Assembly (NCBI RefSeq): GCF_020990385.1
Contig: NZ_CP087598.1
Span: 1,036,001-1,100,000, forward strand
Direction: 5' to 3'
Length of the DNA stretch: 64,000 nucleotides
From: Paracoccus sp. MA
GTDB taxonomy: Bacteria; Pseudomonadota; Alphaproteobacteria; Rhodobacterales; Rhodobacteraceae
Shown piece after piece: positions 25,336 to 35,756 of this stretch. Position numbers and translations under genes: made by a program. A model generated the notes under the pieces. It was not told the origin of the DNA, did not search any database, and was given only the letters and a program-made list of their open reading frames with translations. Positions within the stretch are counted from its first letter, which is position 1. Every line of letters starts with the position of its first letter.

Positions 25336-28211
25336 AAGATTTCATCATTCCCGACCGCGACATGGGCACCCCGGCGGTCAAGTCCGACGTCACCGTGAAC
25401 CTGCTGGTGGACGGGATACCGGTTTCGGTCCCCGCCGGGACATCGGTGATGCGCGCCGCTGCCGTGGCCGGGATCTCGGTGCCCAAGCTCTGCGCTACCG
25501 ATCATCTGGAAGCCTTCGGCTCCTGCCGGCTTTGCGTGGTGCAGATCGAGGGCATGCGCGGCCTGCCGGCATCCTGCACGACCCCGGTGGCCGAGGGCAT
25601 GGTGGTCCATACCCAGACCGACGAGGTCGCGCAGATCCGCAAGGGGGTAATGGAGCTTTACATCAGCGACCACCCGCTGGACTGCCTGACCTGCGCCGCC
25701 AACGGCGATTGCGAGCTTCAGGACATGGCCGGCGCCGTGGGCCTGCGCGAGGTGCGCTATGAGCCGGGCGCGAACCATTTCGCCCGCCGCGACGCCGAGG
25801 GGCCGAATCCGGAATACCGGCCCAAGGACCAGTCGAACCCCTATTTCACCTTCGACCCGGCGAAATGCATCGTCTGCTCGCGCTGCGTCAGGGCCTGCGA
25901 GGAGGTGCAGGGCACCTTCGCGCTGACCATCGAGGGGCGGGGCTTCGACAGCCGCGTCTCGGCCGGGATGGAATCGGACAGCTTCCTCAGCTCGGATTGC
26001 GTCAGCTGCGGCGCCTGCGTGCAGGTCTGCCCGACCGCGACGCTGATCGAGAACAAGGTGATCGAGATCGGCACGCCCGAGCATATCGTCAAGACGACCT
26101 GCGCCTATTGCGGCGTCGGCTGTTCCTTCGACGCGCATATGCGCGGCGAGGAGGTGGTGCGCATGGTGCCCAGCAAGGACGGCAAGGCGAACCACGGCCA
26201 CAGCTGCGTCAAGGGCCGCTTCGCCTGGGGCTATGCCACGCATCGCGAACGCCAGACCCAGCCCATGCTGCGCGAGCGGATCACCGATCCCTGGCGCGTG
26301 GTCAGCTGGGACGAGGCGCTGGACTTCGCCGCCACCCGGCTGCGTCAGGCGCAGGACGATTTCGGACGCGATGCCATCGGCGTCATCACCTCGTCGCGCT
26401 GCACCAACGAGGAAACCTATCTGGTGCAGAAGCTGGCGCGCGCCGTCTTCCACAACAACAACACCGACACCTGCGCCCGGGTCTGCCATTCGCCGACCGG
26501 CTACGGGCTGAAGACCACCTTCGGCACCTCGGCGGGCACGCATGACTTCGATTCGGTCGACGATACCGATCTGGCGCTGATCATCGGCGCCAACCCGACC
26601 GACGGCCATCCGGTCTTTGCCAGCCGGCTGCGCAAGCGGCTGCGCGAGGGGGCCGGGCTGATCGTTCTCGATCCGCGCCAGATCGACCTGCTCAAGACCC
26701 CGCATATGGGCGAGGGGCTGCACCTGCCCCTGCGGCCCGGCACCAATGTCGCCGTGCTGACCGCCATGGCGCAGGTGATCGTGGCCGAGAAGCTCTATGA
26801 CGAGGCCTTCATTCGCGAACGCTGCGACTGGGACGAGTTCCTGGCCTATGCCGAGTTCCTGATGGACCCGCGCCATGCGCCGGAAGAGGTCGAGAAACTG
26901 TCCAAGGTCCCGGCCGAGCTGATCCGCAAGGCCGCCCGTGCCTATGCGGCCGCGCCGCGCGCCAGCATCTATTACGGCTTGGGCGTGACCGAGCATTCGC
27001 AGGGCTCGACCACGGTGATGGCCATCGCCAACCTGGCGATGATGACCGGCAATATCGGCCGGACCGGCACCGGCGTGAACCCGCTGCGCGGCCAGAACAA
27101 CGTGCAGGGCTCCTGCGACATGGGCAGCTTCCCGCATGAATATCCGGGCTATCGCCATGTCTCGGACCCCGAGGCGCGGGCGATCTACGAACGCGCCTGG
27201 GGCGTCGAACTGTCGCCCGAGCCGGGCCTGCGCATCCCCAACATGTTCGACGAGGCGCTGGCCGGCCGCTTCAAGGGGCTTTACTGCCAGGGCGAGGACA
27301 TCGTGCAATCCGACCCCGACACCCGGCACGTCACCTCGGCGCTGTCGGCGATGGACATCGTCATCGTGCAGGACCTGTTCCTGAACGAGACCGCGAACTA
27401 TGCGCATGTCTTCCTGCCCGGTTCCAGCTTCCTGGAAAAGAACGGCACCTTCACCAATGCCGAGCGGCGCATCAACATGGTCCGCCGCGCCATGACGCCG
27501 AAGAACGGCTACGAGGACTGGGAGGTCACGCAGCTGCTGGCCAACCGCATGGGCGCGGCCTGGTCCTATACCCACCCGCGCGAGATCATGGCCGAGATCG
27601 CGCTGACCACGCCGAGTTTCGCCGGGGTCAGCTACGACCTGCTGGACCGCGAGGGTTCGGTGCAATGGCCCTGCAACGACAAGGCGCCGCTGGGCACGCC
27701 GGTCATGCATATCGACGGCTTCGTGCGCGGCAAGGGCAAGTTCGTCCATACCGAATATGTCGCGACCGAGGAACGCACCGGGGCGCGCTTCCCGCTCTTG
27801 CTGACCACGGGGCGGATCCTGTCGCAATACAATGTCGGCGCGCAGACCCGGCGGACCGACAACAGCGTCTGGCACCCCGAGGACATCCTGGAGATCCATC
27901 CCTCGGACGCCGAGAACCGCGGCATCCGCGAGGGCGACTGGGTGCGCGTGGCCTCGCGTTCGGGCGACACCTCGCTTCGGGCGCATATCACCGAGCGGGT
28001 GGCGCCGGGGGTGGTCTATACGACCTTCCATCACCCGACGACTCAGGCCAATGTGGTGACCACGGACAATTCCGACTGGGCCACCAACTGCCCCGAGTTC
28101 AAGGTGACGGCCGTGCAGGTCAGCCCCTCGAACGGCCCCTCGGAATGGCAAGAGGAGTATCGCCATCATTCCGACCTCGCCCGCCGCATCCTGCCCACCG
28201 CTGCCGAGTGA
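25332..28211 (+). CDS. fdsA: NAD-dependent formate dehydrogenase alpha subunit (molybdenum catalytic)
   Basis: 959 residues. The N-terminal NuoG-like part has a 2Fe-2S motif (C54, C65, C68, C82) and CxxC-rich clusters (LTCAANGDC, CIVCSRCVRAC, CVSCGACVQVC). The catalytic domain begins TTCAYCGVGC, a 4Fe-4S site, and binds the bis-MGD molybdenum cofactor. The metal ligand is Cys385 in ARVCHSPTGYGL, encoded by TGC, so this is a cysteine and not a selenocysteine enzyme. The following HSPT includes the catalytic His. C-terminal VTTDNSDWATNCPEFKVTAV is the cofactor-binding cap. It oxidises formate to CO2. Confidence 0.96.
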   Translation: MKDFIIPDRDMGTPAVKSDVTVNLLVDGIPVSVPAGTSVMRAAAVAGISVPKLCATDHLEAFGSCRLCVVQIEGMRGLPASCTTPVAEGMVVHTQTDEVAQIRKGVMELYISDHPLDCLTCAANGDCELQDMAGAVGLREVRYEPGANHFARRDAEGPNPEYRPKDQSNPYFTFDPAKCIVCSRCVRACEEVQGTFALTIEGRGFDSRVSAGMESDSFLSSDCVSCGACVQVCPTATLIENKVIEIGTPEHIVKTTCAYCGVGCSFDAHMRGEEVVRMVPSKDGKANHGHSCVKGRFAWGYATHRERQTQPMLRERITDPWRVVSWDEALDFAATRLRQAQDDFGRDAIGVITSSRCTNEETYLVQKLARAVFHNNNTDTCARVCHSPTGYGLKTTFGTSAGTHDFDSVDDTDLALIIGANPTDGHPVFASRLRKRLREGAGLIVLDPRQIDLLKTPHMGEGLHLPLRPGTNVAVLTAMAQVIVAEKLYDEAFIRERCDWDEFLAYAEFLMDPRHAPEEVEKLSKVPAELIRKAARAYAAAPRASIYYGLGVTEHSQGSTTVMAIANLAMMTGNIGRTGTGVNPLRGQNNVQGSCDMGSFPHEYPGYRHVSDPEARAIYERAWGVELSPEPGLRIPNMFDEALAGRFKGLYCQGEDIVQSDPDTRHVTSALSAMDIVIVQDLFLNETANYAHVFLPGSSFLEKNGTFTNAERRINMVRRAMTPKNGYEDWEVTQLLANRMGAAWSYTHPREIMAEIALTTPSFAGVSYDLLDREGSVQWPCNDKAPLGTPVMHIDGFVRGKGKFVHTEYVATEERTGARFPLLLTTGRILSQYNVGAQTRRTDNSVWHPEDILEIHPSDAENRGIREGDWVRVASRSGDTSLRAHITERVAPGVVYTTFHHPTTQANVVTTDNSDWATNCPEFKVTAVQVSPSNGPSEWQEEYRHHSDLARRILPTAAE

Positions 28212-28215
28212 CGGC

Positions 28216-29031
28216 ATGCGGGACGTGACGGCCGGCGTGCTGCGCTGGGACGGCGAAGGCCGGGGCGGCGGCTGGCGGCCCATCGAGCCGCCCCCGGCGC
28301 CGCAGGAATGCCCCGTGGCCATCGTCATCGACGGCATGAGCCAGGCGGTGCTGATGGCGACGCCGCATGACCTGCGCGACTTCGCGCTGGGATTCGCCCT
28401 GACCGAGGGGCTGATCGCCGCGCCCGGCGATGTCGAGGGCTTCGAGGAGGCCGAGGTCGAGGCCGGCGGCTTCCCGGCGCGCGAGGCGCGGCTGTGGCTG
28501 CGCCCCGGCCTTGCCGCCCGGCTGGCCGAACGGCGGCGCAGCATGGTCGGCCCGGTGGGCTGCGGGCTTTGCGGCGTGGACAGCATCGAGGCGGCGCTGC
28601 CCCGGATCGTGCCGGTCGCCTCGGACTGGTCGATGCCGCCCGAGGACGTGGCCCGCGCCATGGCCGCGCTGTCCGAGGGCCAGGTCCTGCGCCGCCGGAC
28701 CCCGGCCATCCACGGCGCCGCCTTCTGGGACGGCGCCCGCGCCGTGACGCGCGAGGATGTCGGCCGCCACAATGCGCTGGACAAGCTGGCCGGGGCTTTG
28801 GCCCAGGCCGGGCTGGCGGCGGGGCAGGGCGCCGTGGTCATGTCCTCGCGCCTGTCGGTCGATCTGGTGCAGAAGGCCGCCCGCATCGGCGCCCCGATCC
28901 TGATCGGTGCCAGCGCGCCGACGGCGCTGGCGCTCGGCTGGGCCGAGCGCGCCGGCATCACCCTGATCGCCCGCGCCCGGCAGGCGAGCTTCGATCTTTA
29001 CACCCACCCCCGGCGCATTGCCGGAAGCTGA
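28216..29031 (+). CDS. fdhD: FdhD/FdsC sulfur-carrier chaperone for formate dehydrogenase
   Basis: 271 residues. FdhD proteins take sulfur from the cysteine desulfurase IscS and transfer it to the molybdenum cofactor before insertion; in fds operons the member is called FdsC. CGLCG in VGCGLCGVDSIEAALP is the conserved CxxC loop. IVIDGMSQAVLMATPHDLRDFALGFALTEG and REDVGRHNALDKL are family motifs. It starts 4 bases after fdsA. The N-terminal part is slightly rich in Pro and Gly. Confidence 0.93.
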   Translation: MRDVTAGVLRWDGEGRGGGWRPIEPPPAPQECPVAIVIDGMSQAVLMATPHDLRDFALGFALTEGLIAAPGDVEGFEEAEVEAGGFPAREARLWLRPGLAARLAERRRSMVGPVGCGLCGVDSIEAALPRIVPVASDWSMPPEDVARAMAALSEGQVLRRRTPAIHGAAFWDGARAVTREDVGRHNALDKLAGALAQAGLAAGQGAVVMSSRLSVDLVQKAARIGAPILIGASAPTALALGWAERAGITLIARARQASFDLYTHPRRIAGS

Positions 29032-29037
29032 GGCGAC

Positions 29038-29259
29038 ATGTCCCACGACCATTCCAAGCTGATCCGCATGGCCACGCAGATGGCGCAGTTCTTCACCAGC
29101 CAGCCCGACCGGCCGGCGCCCGAGGCGGTGGCCGCGCATATCAACGATTCCTGGTCGCCGCGGATGCGGCAGGATTTCGTGGACCAGATCCGCGCCGGGG
29201 CCGAGGCCGACCCGGTGGTGCGCGAGGCCGCGGCCTTCGTCCGCCTGCCCGCCGCCTGA
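29038..29259 (+). CDS. fdsD: Formate dehydrogenase delta subunit
   Basis: 73 residues. KLIRMATQMAQFFTSQPDRPAPEAVAAHINDSWSPRMRQDF is the FdsD signature. The small subunit has no cofactor motif and helps assembly or stability of the soluble Fds complex. It lies 6 bases after fdhD and ends the operon; RNase R follows after 44 bases in the same direction with no clear terminator between. Confidence 0.92.
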   Translation: MSHDHSKLIRMATQMAQFFTSQPDRPAPEAVAAHINDSWSPRMRQDFVDQIRAGAEADPVVREAAAFVRLPAA

Positions 29260-29303
29260 TTTTGCCCCTGCCGCCCCGTCCGGCAGCATGCTAGCGTGAC
29301 GGC

Positions 29304-31568
29304 ATGGCACAGCTACCTTCCCGTCAAGAGATTCTCGACTGGGTGTCCGCCCATCCGGACGCCACCGCCAAGCGCGACATCGCGAAAGCCTTCGGCATCA
29401 AGGGCGCCGAGCGCATCGAGCTGAAGCGGCTTCTGAAAGAGCTGGAGGCCGAGGGCCTGCTGGAACGCCGCCGCCGCCATTACCACGATGCCGAGCGGCT
29501 GCCGCCGGTGACGGTGCTGCAATTGCTGCCGCCCGACCGCGACGGCGACATCTTCGCCAGGCCCTTGGAATGGCAGGGCGAGGGGCCGATGCCGCGCATC
29601 CTTTACGCGGCGCTGAAATCCGATCCCGCCGTGGCGCCGGGCGAGCGCATCCTGGCCCGGCTGATCGAGACCCGGGGCGAGGATCACGACTATCAGGCCA
29701 GGCTGATCCGCCGCATCGGCACGGTGCAGCACCGCATCGTCGGCATCTTCCGCGCGGCCACCGGCGGGCCCGAGGCGGGCGGCCGCATCCTGCCCATCGA
29801 CAAGGGCCAGGACAAGGAATGGCAGGTGCGCCCCGGCGATGCCCATGGCGCGAAAAGCGGCGAGCTGGTCGAGGCCGAGCAGGTCGGCCCGCGCGGCCGC
29901 CTGGGCCTGCCGCTGGCGCGGATCGTCGAGCGGCTGGGCGACCCCTCGGCGCCCAGGGCCGTCAGCCTGATCGCCATCCACCAGCACGGCATTCCCGACG
30001 ATTTCCCCGATGAGGCGATCGCCGAGGCCGATGCCGCCCGTCCCGCGACGATGAAGAACCGCGAGGACCTGCGCCACCTGCCCTTCATCACCATCGACCC
30101 CTCGGATGCCCGCGACCGCGACGATGCCGTCGCCGCCGAGACGCATGAGGATGGCGGCGCCACGGTCTGGGTCGCCATCGCCGATGTGGCGCATTACGTC
30201 CGCCCCGGCTCGGCCCTGGACCGCGAGGCGCGCAATCGCGGCAATTCCACCTATTTCCCCGACCGGGTGGTGCCGATGCTGCCCGACATCCTGTCGAGCG
30301 ACCTGTGCTCGCTGCATCAGGGCGTGGACCGGCCGGTGATCGCGGTCAGGATGCGGCTGGACGCGCAGGGCAACAAGACCGGCCACAGCTTCCATCGCGG
30401 CATGATCCGCTCGGCCGCGAGCCTGGCCTATGAACAGGCGCAGGCGGCGGCGGACGGCAATCCCGACGAGCAGACCGCGCCGCTGGTCGAGCCGGCGATC
30501 CGGCCGCTCTGGCATGCCTACGGGCTGCTGAGGGCCGCGCGAGCGCGCCGCCAGCCGCTAGAGCTGGACCTGCCCGAGCGCAGGATCGTACTGACCGCCG
30601 ACGGAAGGGTGAAATCGGTCAACTTCCGCGAACGCTACGATGCGCACCGGCTGATCGAGGAATTCATGGTGCTGGCCAATGTCGCCGCCGCCGAGGAACT
30701 GGAACGGCTGCGCCGGCCGCTGCTCTATCGCGTACACGAGGAGCCGACGGTGGAAAAGCTCGACGCGCTGCGCGAAGTGGCCGAGGCTTCGGGATTCACG
30801 CTCGCCAAGGGCCAGGTCTTGCAGACGCGCCACCTGAACCGGCTGCTGGAACAGGCCGAGGGTTCGGAATTCGATGAGCTGATCAACATGACGGCGCTGC
30901 GCTCGATGCAGCAGGCCTATTACAACCCCGAGAATTTCGGCCATTTCGGGCTGGCCCTGCGCTCCTATGCGCATTTCACCTCGCCGATCCGGCGCTATTC
31001 CGACCTGATCGTGCATCGTGCGCTGATCATGGGCCATAAATGGGGCGATGACGGGCTGTCGGCGCAGGATATCGAGATGCTCTCGGATACCGCGCAGCAT
31101 ATATCCGAGACCGAGCGGCGCTCGATGGCGGCGGAACGCGACACCACCGACCGCTATCTCGCCGCCTATCTGGCCGACCGGGTGGGGGCCGAGTTCACCG
31201 GCCGCATCAGCGGCGTGCAGAAATTCGGCGCCTTCGTGCGGCTGGACGAGACCGGGGCGGACGGGCTCTTGCCGATCCGAGAGATCGGCCGGGAATATTT
31301 CCATTACGACCCGGATGCGCAGGTGCTGATGGGCTCCGAGACCGGCCTGGAAGTCGGCATCGGCCAGCGCGTGACCGTGCGGCTGACCGAGGCGGTGCCG
31401 CTGACCGGCGGGCTGATGCTGGAACTGCTGGAAGTCGAGGGCCGGCCGCTGCCGCAAGGGTCAGGCGGCGGGCGCGGCAAGGGACCGATGCGCAAGCGCG
31501 CCACCCAGGCGCGGCTGGCCGAGATCAAGCGCGCGCAGAAGCGCCGGCGGGTGCGGCGGCAACATTGA
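29304..31568 (+). CDS. rnr: Ribonuclease R
   Basis: 754 residues. A winged N-terminal helix domain (DWVSAHPDATAKRDIAKAFGIKGAERIELKRLLKELEAEG) precedes cold-shock-like domains. The RNB catalytic domain has the metal-binding Asp row in ITIDPSDARDRDDAVAAE and HFTSPIRRYSDLIVHRALI near residue 550. A C-terminal S1 domain (GRISGVQKFGAFVRLDETGADGLLPI) and a basic Lys/Arg-rich tail bind RNA. It is a 3'-5' exonuclease that digests structured RNA. A nested palindrome follows the stop. Confidence 0.95.
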   Translation: MAQLPSRQEILDWVSAHPDATAKRDIAKAFGIKGAERIELKRLLKELEAEGLLERRRRHYHDAERLPPVTVLQLLPPDRDGDIFARPLEWQGEGPMPRILYAALKSDPAVAPGERILARLIETRGEDHDYQARLIRRIGTVQHRIVGIFRAATGGPEAGGRILPIDKGQDKEWQVRPGDAHGAKSGELVEAEQVGPRGRLGLPLARIVERLGDPSAPRAVSLIAIHQHGIPDDFPDEAIAEADAARPATMKNREDLRHLPFITIDPSDARDRDDAVAAETHEDGGATVWVAIADVAHYVRPGSALDREARNRGNSTYFPDRVVPMLPDILSSDLCSLHQGVDRPVIAVRMRLDAQGNKTGHSFHRGMIRSAASLAYEQAQAAADGNPDEQTAPLVEPAIRPLWHAYGLLRAARARRQPLELDLPERRIVLTADGRVKSVNFRERYDAHRLIEEFMVLANVAAAEELERLRRPLLYRVHEEPTVEKLDALREVAEASGFTLAKGQVLQTRHLNRLLEQAEGSEFDELINMTALRSMQQAYYNPENFGHFGLALRSYAHFTSPIRRYSDLIVHRALIMGHKWGDDGLSAQDIEMLSDTAQHISETERRSMAAERDTTDRYLAAYLADRVGAEFTGRISGVQKFGAFVRLDETGADGLLPIREIGREYFHYDPDAQVLMGSETGLEVGIGQRVTVRLTEAVPLTGGLMLELLEVEGRPLPQGSGGGRGKGPMRKRATQARLAEIKRAQKRRRVRRQH

Positions 31569-31571
31569 TAA

Positions 31572-31715
31572 GAGGGGGCTTTGCCCCCGCGCGTTCCGCG
31601 CTCCCCCAGGGTATTGGGAAAACAGAGAAAGCCGCGAGGGATGCAGGGCTTCTTTCTTGCCCAAATATCCTGCGGGGGAGTCGGCCGCAGGCCGGCGGGG
31701 GCGCAAAGCCCCCTT
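31572..31715. repeat. Palindromic intergenic element, copy 4, with flanking hairpins
   Basis: AGGGTATTGGGAAAACAGAG (from 31608) faces an inverted arm ending 31671 (minus strand AGGATATTTGGGCAAGAAAG). Outside these, hairpin GGGGGC-TTT-GCCCCC (31574-31588) mirrors GGGGGC-GCAAA-GCCCCC (31697-31713), and the outer AGGGGGCT/AGCCCCCT also pair. The whole 144-base gap between convergent rnr and pckA is a nested palindrome. Confidence 0.75.
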
Positions 31716-31734
31716 AGGCGGTGCCGAAAGCGAA

Positions 31735-31760
31735 AAGGGCGGCCCCGTGGGACCGCCCTT
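31735..31760 (-). terminator. Intrinsic terminator of pckA
   Basis: Minus strand AAGGGCGG...CCGCCCTT, an 8-base stem with an inner G-C pair region, followed by TTTT. It ends about 47 bases past the pckA stop. Confidence 0.75.
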
Positions 31761-31782
31761 CGCATCATCTCTCCGTCAGGCT

Positions 31783-33381
<1,599 letters not shown>

Positions 33382-33476
33382 GGCACCTGTGCTCCTGCTT
33401 GAATTCCGGGCCGGCAACCGGCCGTTGCGCGTCCTATAACACGGCATTTCCCGGGCGAAAGCGCACTTATGGACAG

Positions 33477-33510
33477 GGTTAGCGCAATCAGAGACGGTTA
33501 GCGCTATCAT
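33477..33510. promoter_or_regulatory. Tandem LacI-type operator-like sites between pckA and hprK
   Basis: GGTTAGCGCAATCA (33477-33490) and GGTTAGCGCTATCA (33496-33509) are 13/14 identical and start 19 bases apart. Each has the near-palindromic TTAGCGC(T/A)A core typical of LacI-family operators. The second site includes TATCAT (33505-33510), a possible -10 for hprK. PckR-type LacI regulators control pckA in other alphaproteobacteria. Confidence 0.55.
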
Positions 33511-33613
33511 TTGCCGAAGCGTGGCCTTGCCCGCAAGAATCCGCCACAAGGACAGCCGGCCCGGCATCGCGGATCGGGGCGATTCGGCCGGGGGTGAAAC
33601 GGAGGCGCGCGCG

Positions 33614-34042
33614 ATGATCCTGCATGCATCCTGCATTGCCCATCGGGGCAGGGGGCTGCTGATCCTGGGGCCTTCGGGATCGGGGAAATCCGGCCTGGCG
33701 CTTGAAATGATGGCCCTGGGCGCGGCGCTGGTGGCGGACGACCGCACCGTGCTGCGCCGCGAGGGCGCCGCCGTCATTGCCGATGCGCCCGATTCGATTC
33801 GCGGCCGCATCGAGGCGCGCGGCGTCGGCATCCTGCATGCCGTGCCGCACGGGCCGGTCGAACTGGCGCTGGCGGTCGATCTGGAGCGCCCCGAGCCGGA
33901 CCGCCTGCCGCCCGACCGCCGCCTTGACCTTATGGGCAGGTCCTTGCCCCTTGTCCTTGGCGCGGGCCGTGTTCATCTTGCGTCAACATTGTTGCAATAT
34001 CTTGTGGCCGGACGGGCGGACACGGATTTGCGCGAGAGGTAG
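33614..34042 (+). CDS. hprK: HPr kinase/phosphorylase, short alphaproteobacterial form
   Basis: 142 residues, about half the length of Firmicutes HprK because the N-terminal domain is missing. GPSGSGKSG (residues 19-27) is the P-loop; [14 protein letters not shown] and [11 protein letters not shown] follow as the HprK signature. GGAGG lies 8 bases upstream of ATG 33614. It phosphorylates a serine of HPr, probably Ser53 of the ptsH product encoded here. It is followed closely by rapZ, the EIIA gene and ptsH. Confidence 0.92.
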   Translation: MILHASCIAHRGRGLLILGPSGSGKSGLALEMMALGAALVADDRTVLRREGAAVIADAPDSIRGRIEARGVGILHAVPHGPVELALAVDLERPEPDRLPPDRRLDLMGRSLPLVLGAGRVHLASTLLQYLVAGRADTDLRER

Positions 34043-34050
34043 GCCGAACC

Positions 34051-35010
34051 ATGCCGGAGGCGAGAAGCCCCTTGGGCAGTCAGGACGAGCAGGCCCAGCG
34101 GCTGGTGCTGATCACCGGGCCGTCCGGGGCTGGGCGCTCGACGGCCATCAACGTGCTTGAGGATCTGGGCTACGAGGCCATCGACAACCTGCCGCTGTCG
34201 CTGGTGCCGCGGCTGCTGGACGGGCCGGCCCGGCCGGTGCCGCTGGCGCTGGGTCTGGATGTCCGCAACCGCGACTTTTCCGTCGCCAACCTGACCGAGC
34301 TGATCGACAAGCTGACCCGGCTGCCCGAATACGCGCCCGAGGTGCTGTTCCTGGACTGCACGACCGAACAGCTTCTGCGACGGTTCAATGAAACCCGCCG
34401 TCGCCATCCGCTGCGGGCCGAGGGCTCGCCGCTGGACGCCATCCGGGCCGAGCGCGACATGCTCGCCCCCATCCGGGCCCGGGCCGACGTGCTGGTCGAC
34501 ACCTCGGACCTGTCGCCGCATGACCTGAAGGCGGAACTGGCCCGCTGGTTCGAGACCGAGCCGGGGCGGCGGCTGACCGTCTCGGTCCAGTCCTATTCCT
34601 ACAAGCGCGGGGTGCCGCGCGGCGTGGACATGATGTTCGACTGCCGATTCCTCGCCAACCCCCATTGGCGGGCGGAACTGCGGCCGCTGGACGGCCGCGA
34701 CCCGCCGGTTCAGCAATATGTGATGGCCGATTCGCGGTTCGACGAGTTCTTCCGCAAGGTGCTGGATCTTGTGCTTTTCGCCCTGCCTGCCCATCTGGAA
34801 GAGGGAAAGGCCCACCTGGCGATCGGCTTCGGCTGCACCGGGGGGCGACACCGTTCTGTCACAATGGCGGAAAAAATGGCAGATGCGCTTGCGAAAGCAG
34901 GCTGGCAAGTGTCAATTAGACATCGGGAACTTGAACGCCGTGAAAAGGCGCCGGCACCTGGGGATGAGGGTCCTGTTCGGGCCTCTCGCACAGCTTTGGC
35001 GCAAGGGTGA
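34051..35010 (+). CDS. rapZ: RNase adapter protein RapZ (P-loop nucleotide-binding protein)
   Basis: 319 residues. GPSGAGRS (residues 23-30) is the family's P-loop, with Arg in place of Lys as is usual. [19 protein letters not shown] and [24 protein letters not shown] are family signatures, as are [24 protein letters not shown] and [13 protein letters not shown] in the C-terminal sensing domain. In enterobacteria it directs RNase E to GlmZ; in alphaproteobacteria the role is unclear, but the neighbours tie it to PTS signalling. Confidence 0.93.
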   Translation: MPEARSPLGSQDEQAQRLVLITGPSGAGRSTAINVLEDLGYEAIDNLPLSLVPRLLDGPARPVPLALGLDVRNRDFSVANLTELIDKLTRLPEYAPEVLFLDCTTEQLLRRFNETRRRHPLRAEGSPLDAIRAERDMLAPIRARADVLVDTSDLSPHDLKAELARWFETEPGRRLTVSVQSYSYKRGVPRGVDMMFDCRFLANPHWRAELRPLDGRDPPVQQYVMADSRFDEFFRKVLDLVLFALPAHLEEGKAHLAIGFGCTGGRHRSVTMAEKMADALAKAGWQVSIRHRELERREKAPAPGDEGPVRASRTALAQG

Positions 35011-35034
35011 ACGGCTGGTGCGTGGTGAGGCGAA

Positions 35035-35460
35035 TTGATCGGAATTGTCATCGTGGCGCATGGTGGGCTGGCCAGGGAATATCTCTCGGCGGTCGAGCAT
35101 GTCGTGGGGCCGCAGACCGGGATCAAGGCCGTGACGATCGAGGAAAACCATGATCGCGGCGAGAAGCAGGCCGAAATCTGCGCCGCCGCCGATGCGGTGG
35201 ATGCGGGCGACGGCGTGGTGGTGGTGACGGATCTGTTCGGCGGCTCGCCCTCGAACCTGTCGCTGATGGCCTGTGCGATGCGGAATCGCTCGATTCTCTA
35301 CGGGGCGAACCTGCCGATGCTGGTCAAGCTGGCCAAATCGCGCAAACTGCCGGTTGCGGATGCGGTATCGCTGGCCAAGGATGCGGGACGCAAGTACATC
35401 AACAGCTATGACGTCCTGCCTGCCGATGTGCTTCCCATCCCGAACCGTGCCGCTTCATGA
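35035..35460 (+). CDS. PTS mannose-type EIIA domain protein
   Basis: 141 residues. The start is TTG at 35035, chosen because the family begins MIGIVIVAHG; no ATG gives this N terminus. GTGAGG lies about 5 bases before it. His9 in VIVAHGGLAREYL is the phosphorylated residue. VVVTDLFGGSPSNLSL is the second conserved loop. No sugar permease is near, so it probably works as a regulatory phosphoacceptor in the chain EI-HPr-EIIA. It overlaps ptsH by 4 bases. Confidence 0.9.
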   Translation: MIGIVIVAHGGLAREYLSAVEHVVGPQTGIKAVTIEENHDRGEKQAEICAAADAVDAGDGVVVVTDLFGGSPSNLSLMACAMRNRSILYGANLPMLVKLAKSRKLPVADAVSLAKDAGRKYINSYDVLPADVLPIPNRAAS

Positions 35461-35747
35461 ATGACATGACCAACGGGGCCGTCACCCGCGAATTGGCGAT
35501 CATCAACGAAAAGGGCCTGCACGCGCGGGCCAGCGCGAAATTCGTCGAGACGGTCGAGCGTTTCGACGCCCAGGCCACCGTCGAGAAGGACGGGATGAGC
35601 GTCTCGGGCGATTCGATCATGGGCCTGCTGATGCTGACCGCGCCGCGCGGCAGCACCATCCGCGTCACCACGCGCGGCGCGCAGGCGGCCGAGCTGGCCG
35701 ATGCGCTGAGCGCGCTGGTCGGGGACTATTTCGGCGAAGGCATGTAA
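35457..35747 (+). CDS. ptsH: Phosphocarrier protein HPr
   Basis: 96 residues, slightly longer at the N terminus than enteric HPr. INEKGLHARASAKFVE holds the phosphorylated His22. VSGDSIMGLLMLTAPRGS holds Ser53, the site for HprK. It receives phosphate from EI (not in this window) and passes it to the EIIA protein encoded just before. The presence of both sites and hprK in the same operon means the two phosphorylations can compete. Confidence 0.94.
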   Translation: MNDMTNGAVTRELAIINEKGLHARASAKFVETVERFDAQATVEKDGMSVSGDSIMGLLMLTAPRGSTIRVTTRGAQAAELADALSALVGDYFGEGM

Positions 35748-35756
35748 GGGCCGGAC

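Noticed and set aside
26484..26486. Selenocysteine at the catalytic position of formate dehydrogenase
   Set aside because: The codon is TGC, so the ligand is cysteine.
24978..28961. A 1327-codon open frame on the minus strand opposite fdsB, fdsA and fdhD
   Set aside because: It is the mirror of strong third-position GC bias in the fds genes; the product is low-complexity, matches no family, and the plus-strand genes have complete active-site motifs.
11206..31715. CRISPR array made of the repeated GGGTATTT arms
   Set aside because: Copies are inverted and kilobases apart, with no regular spacers and no cas genes.
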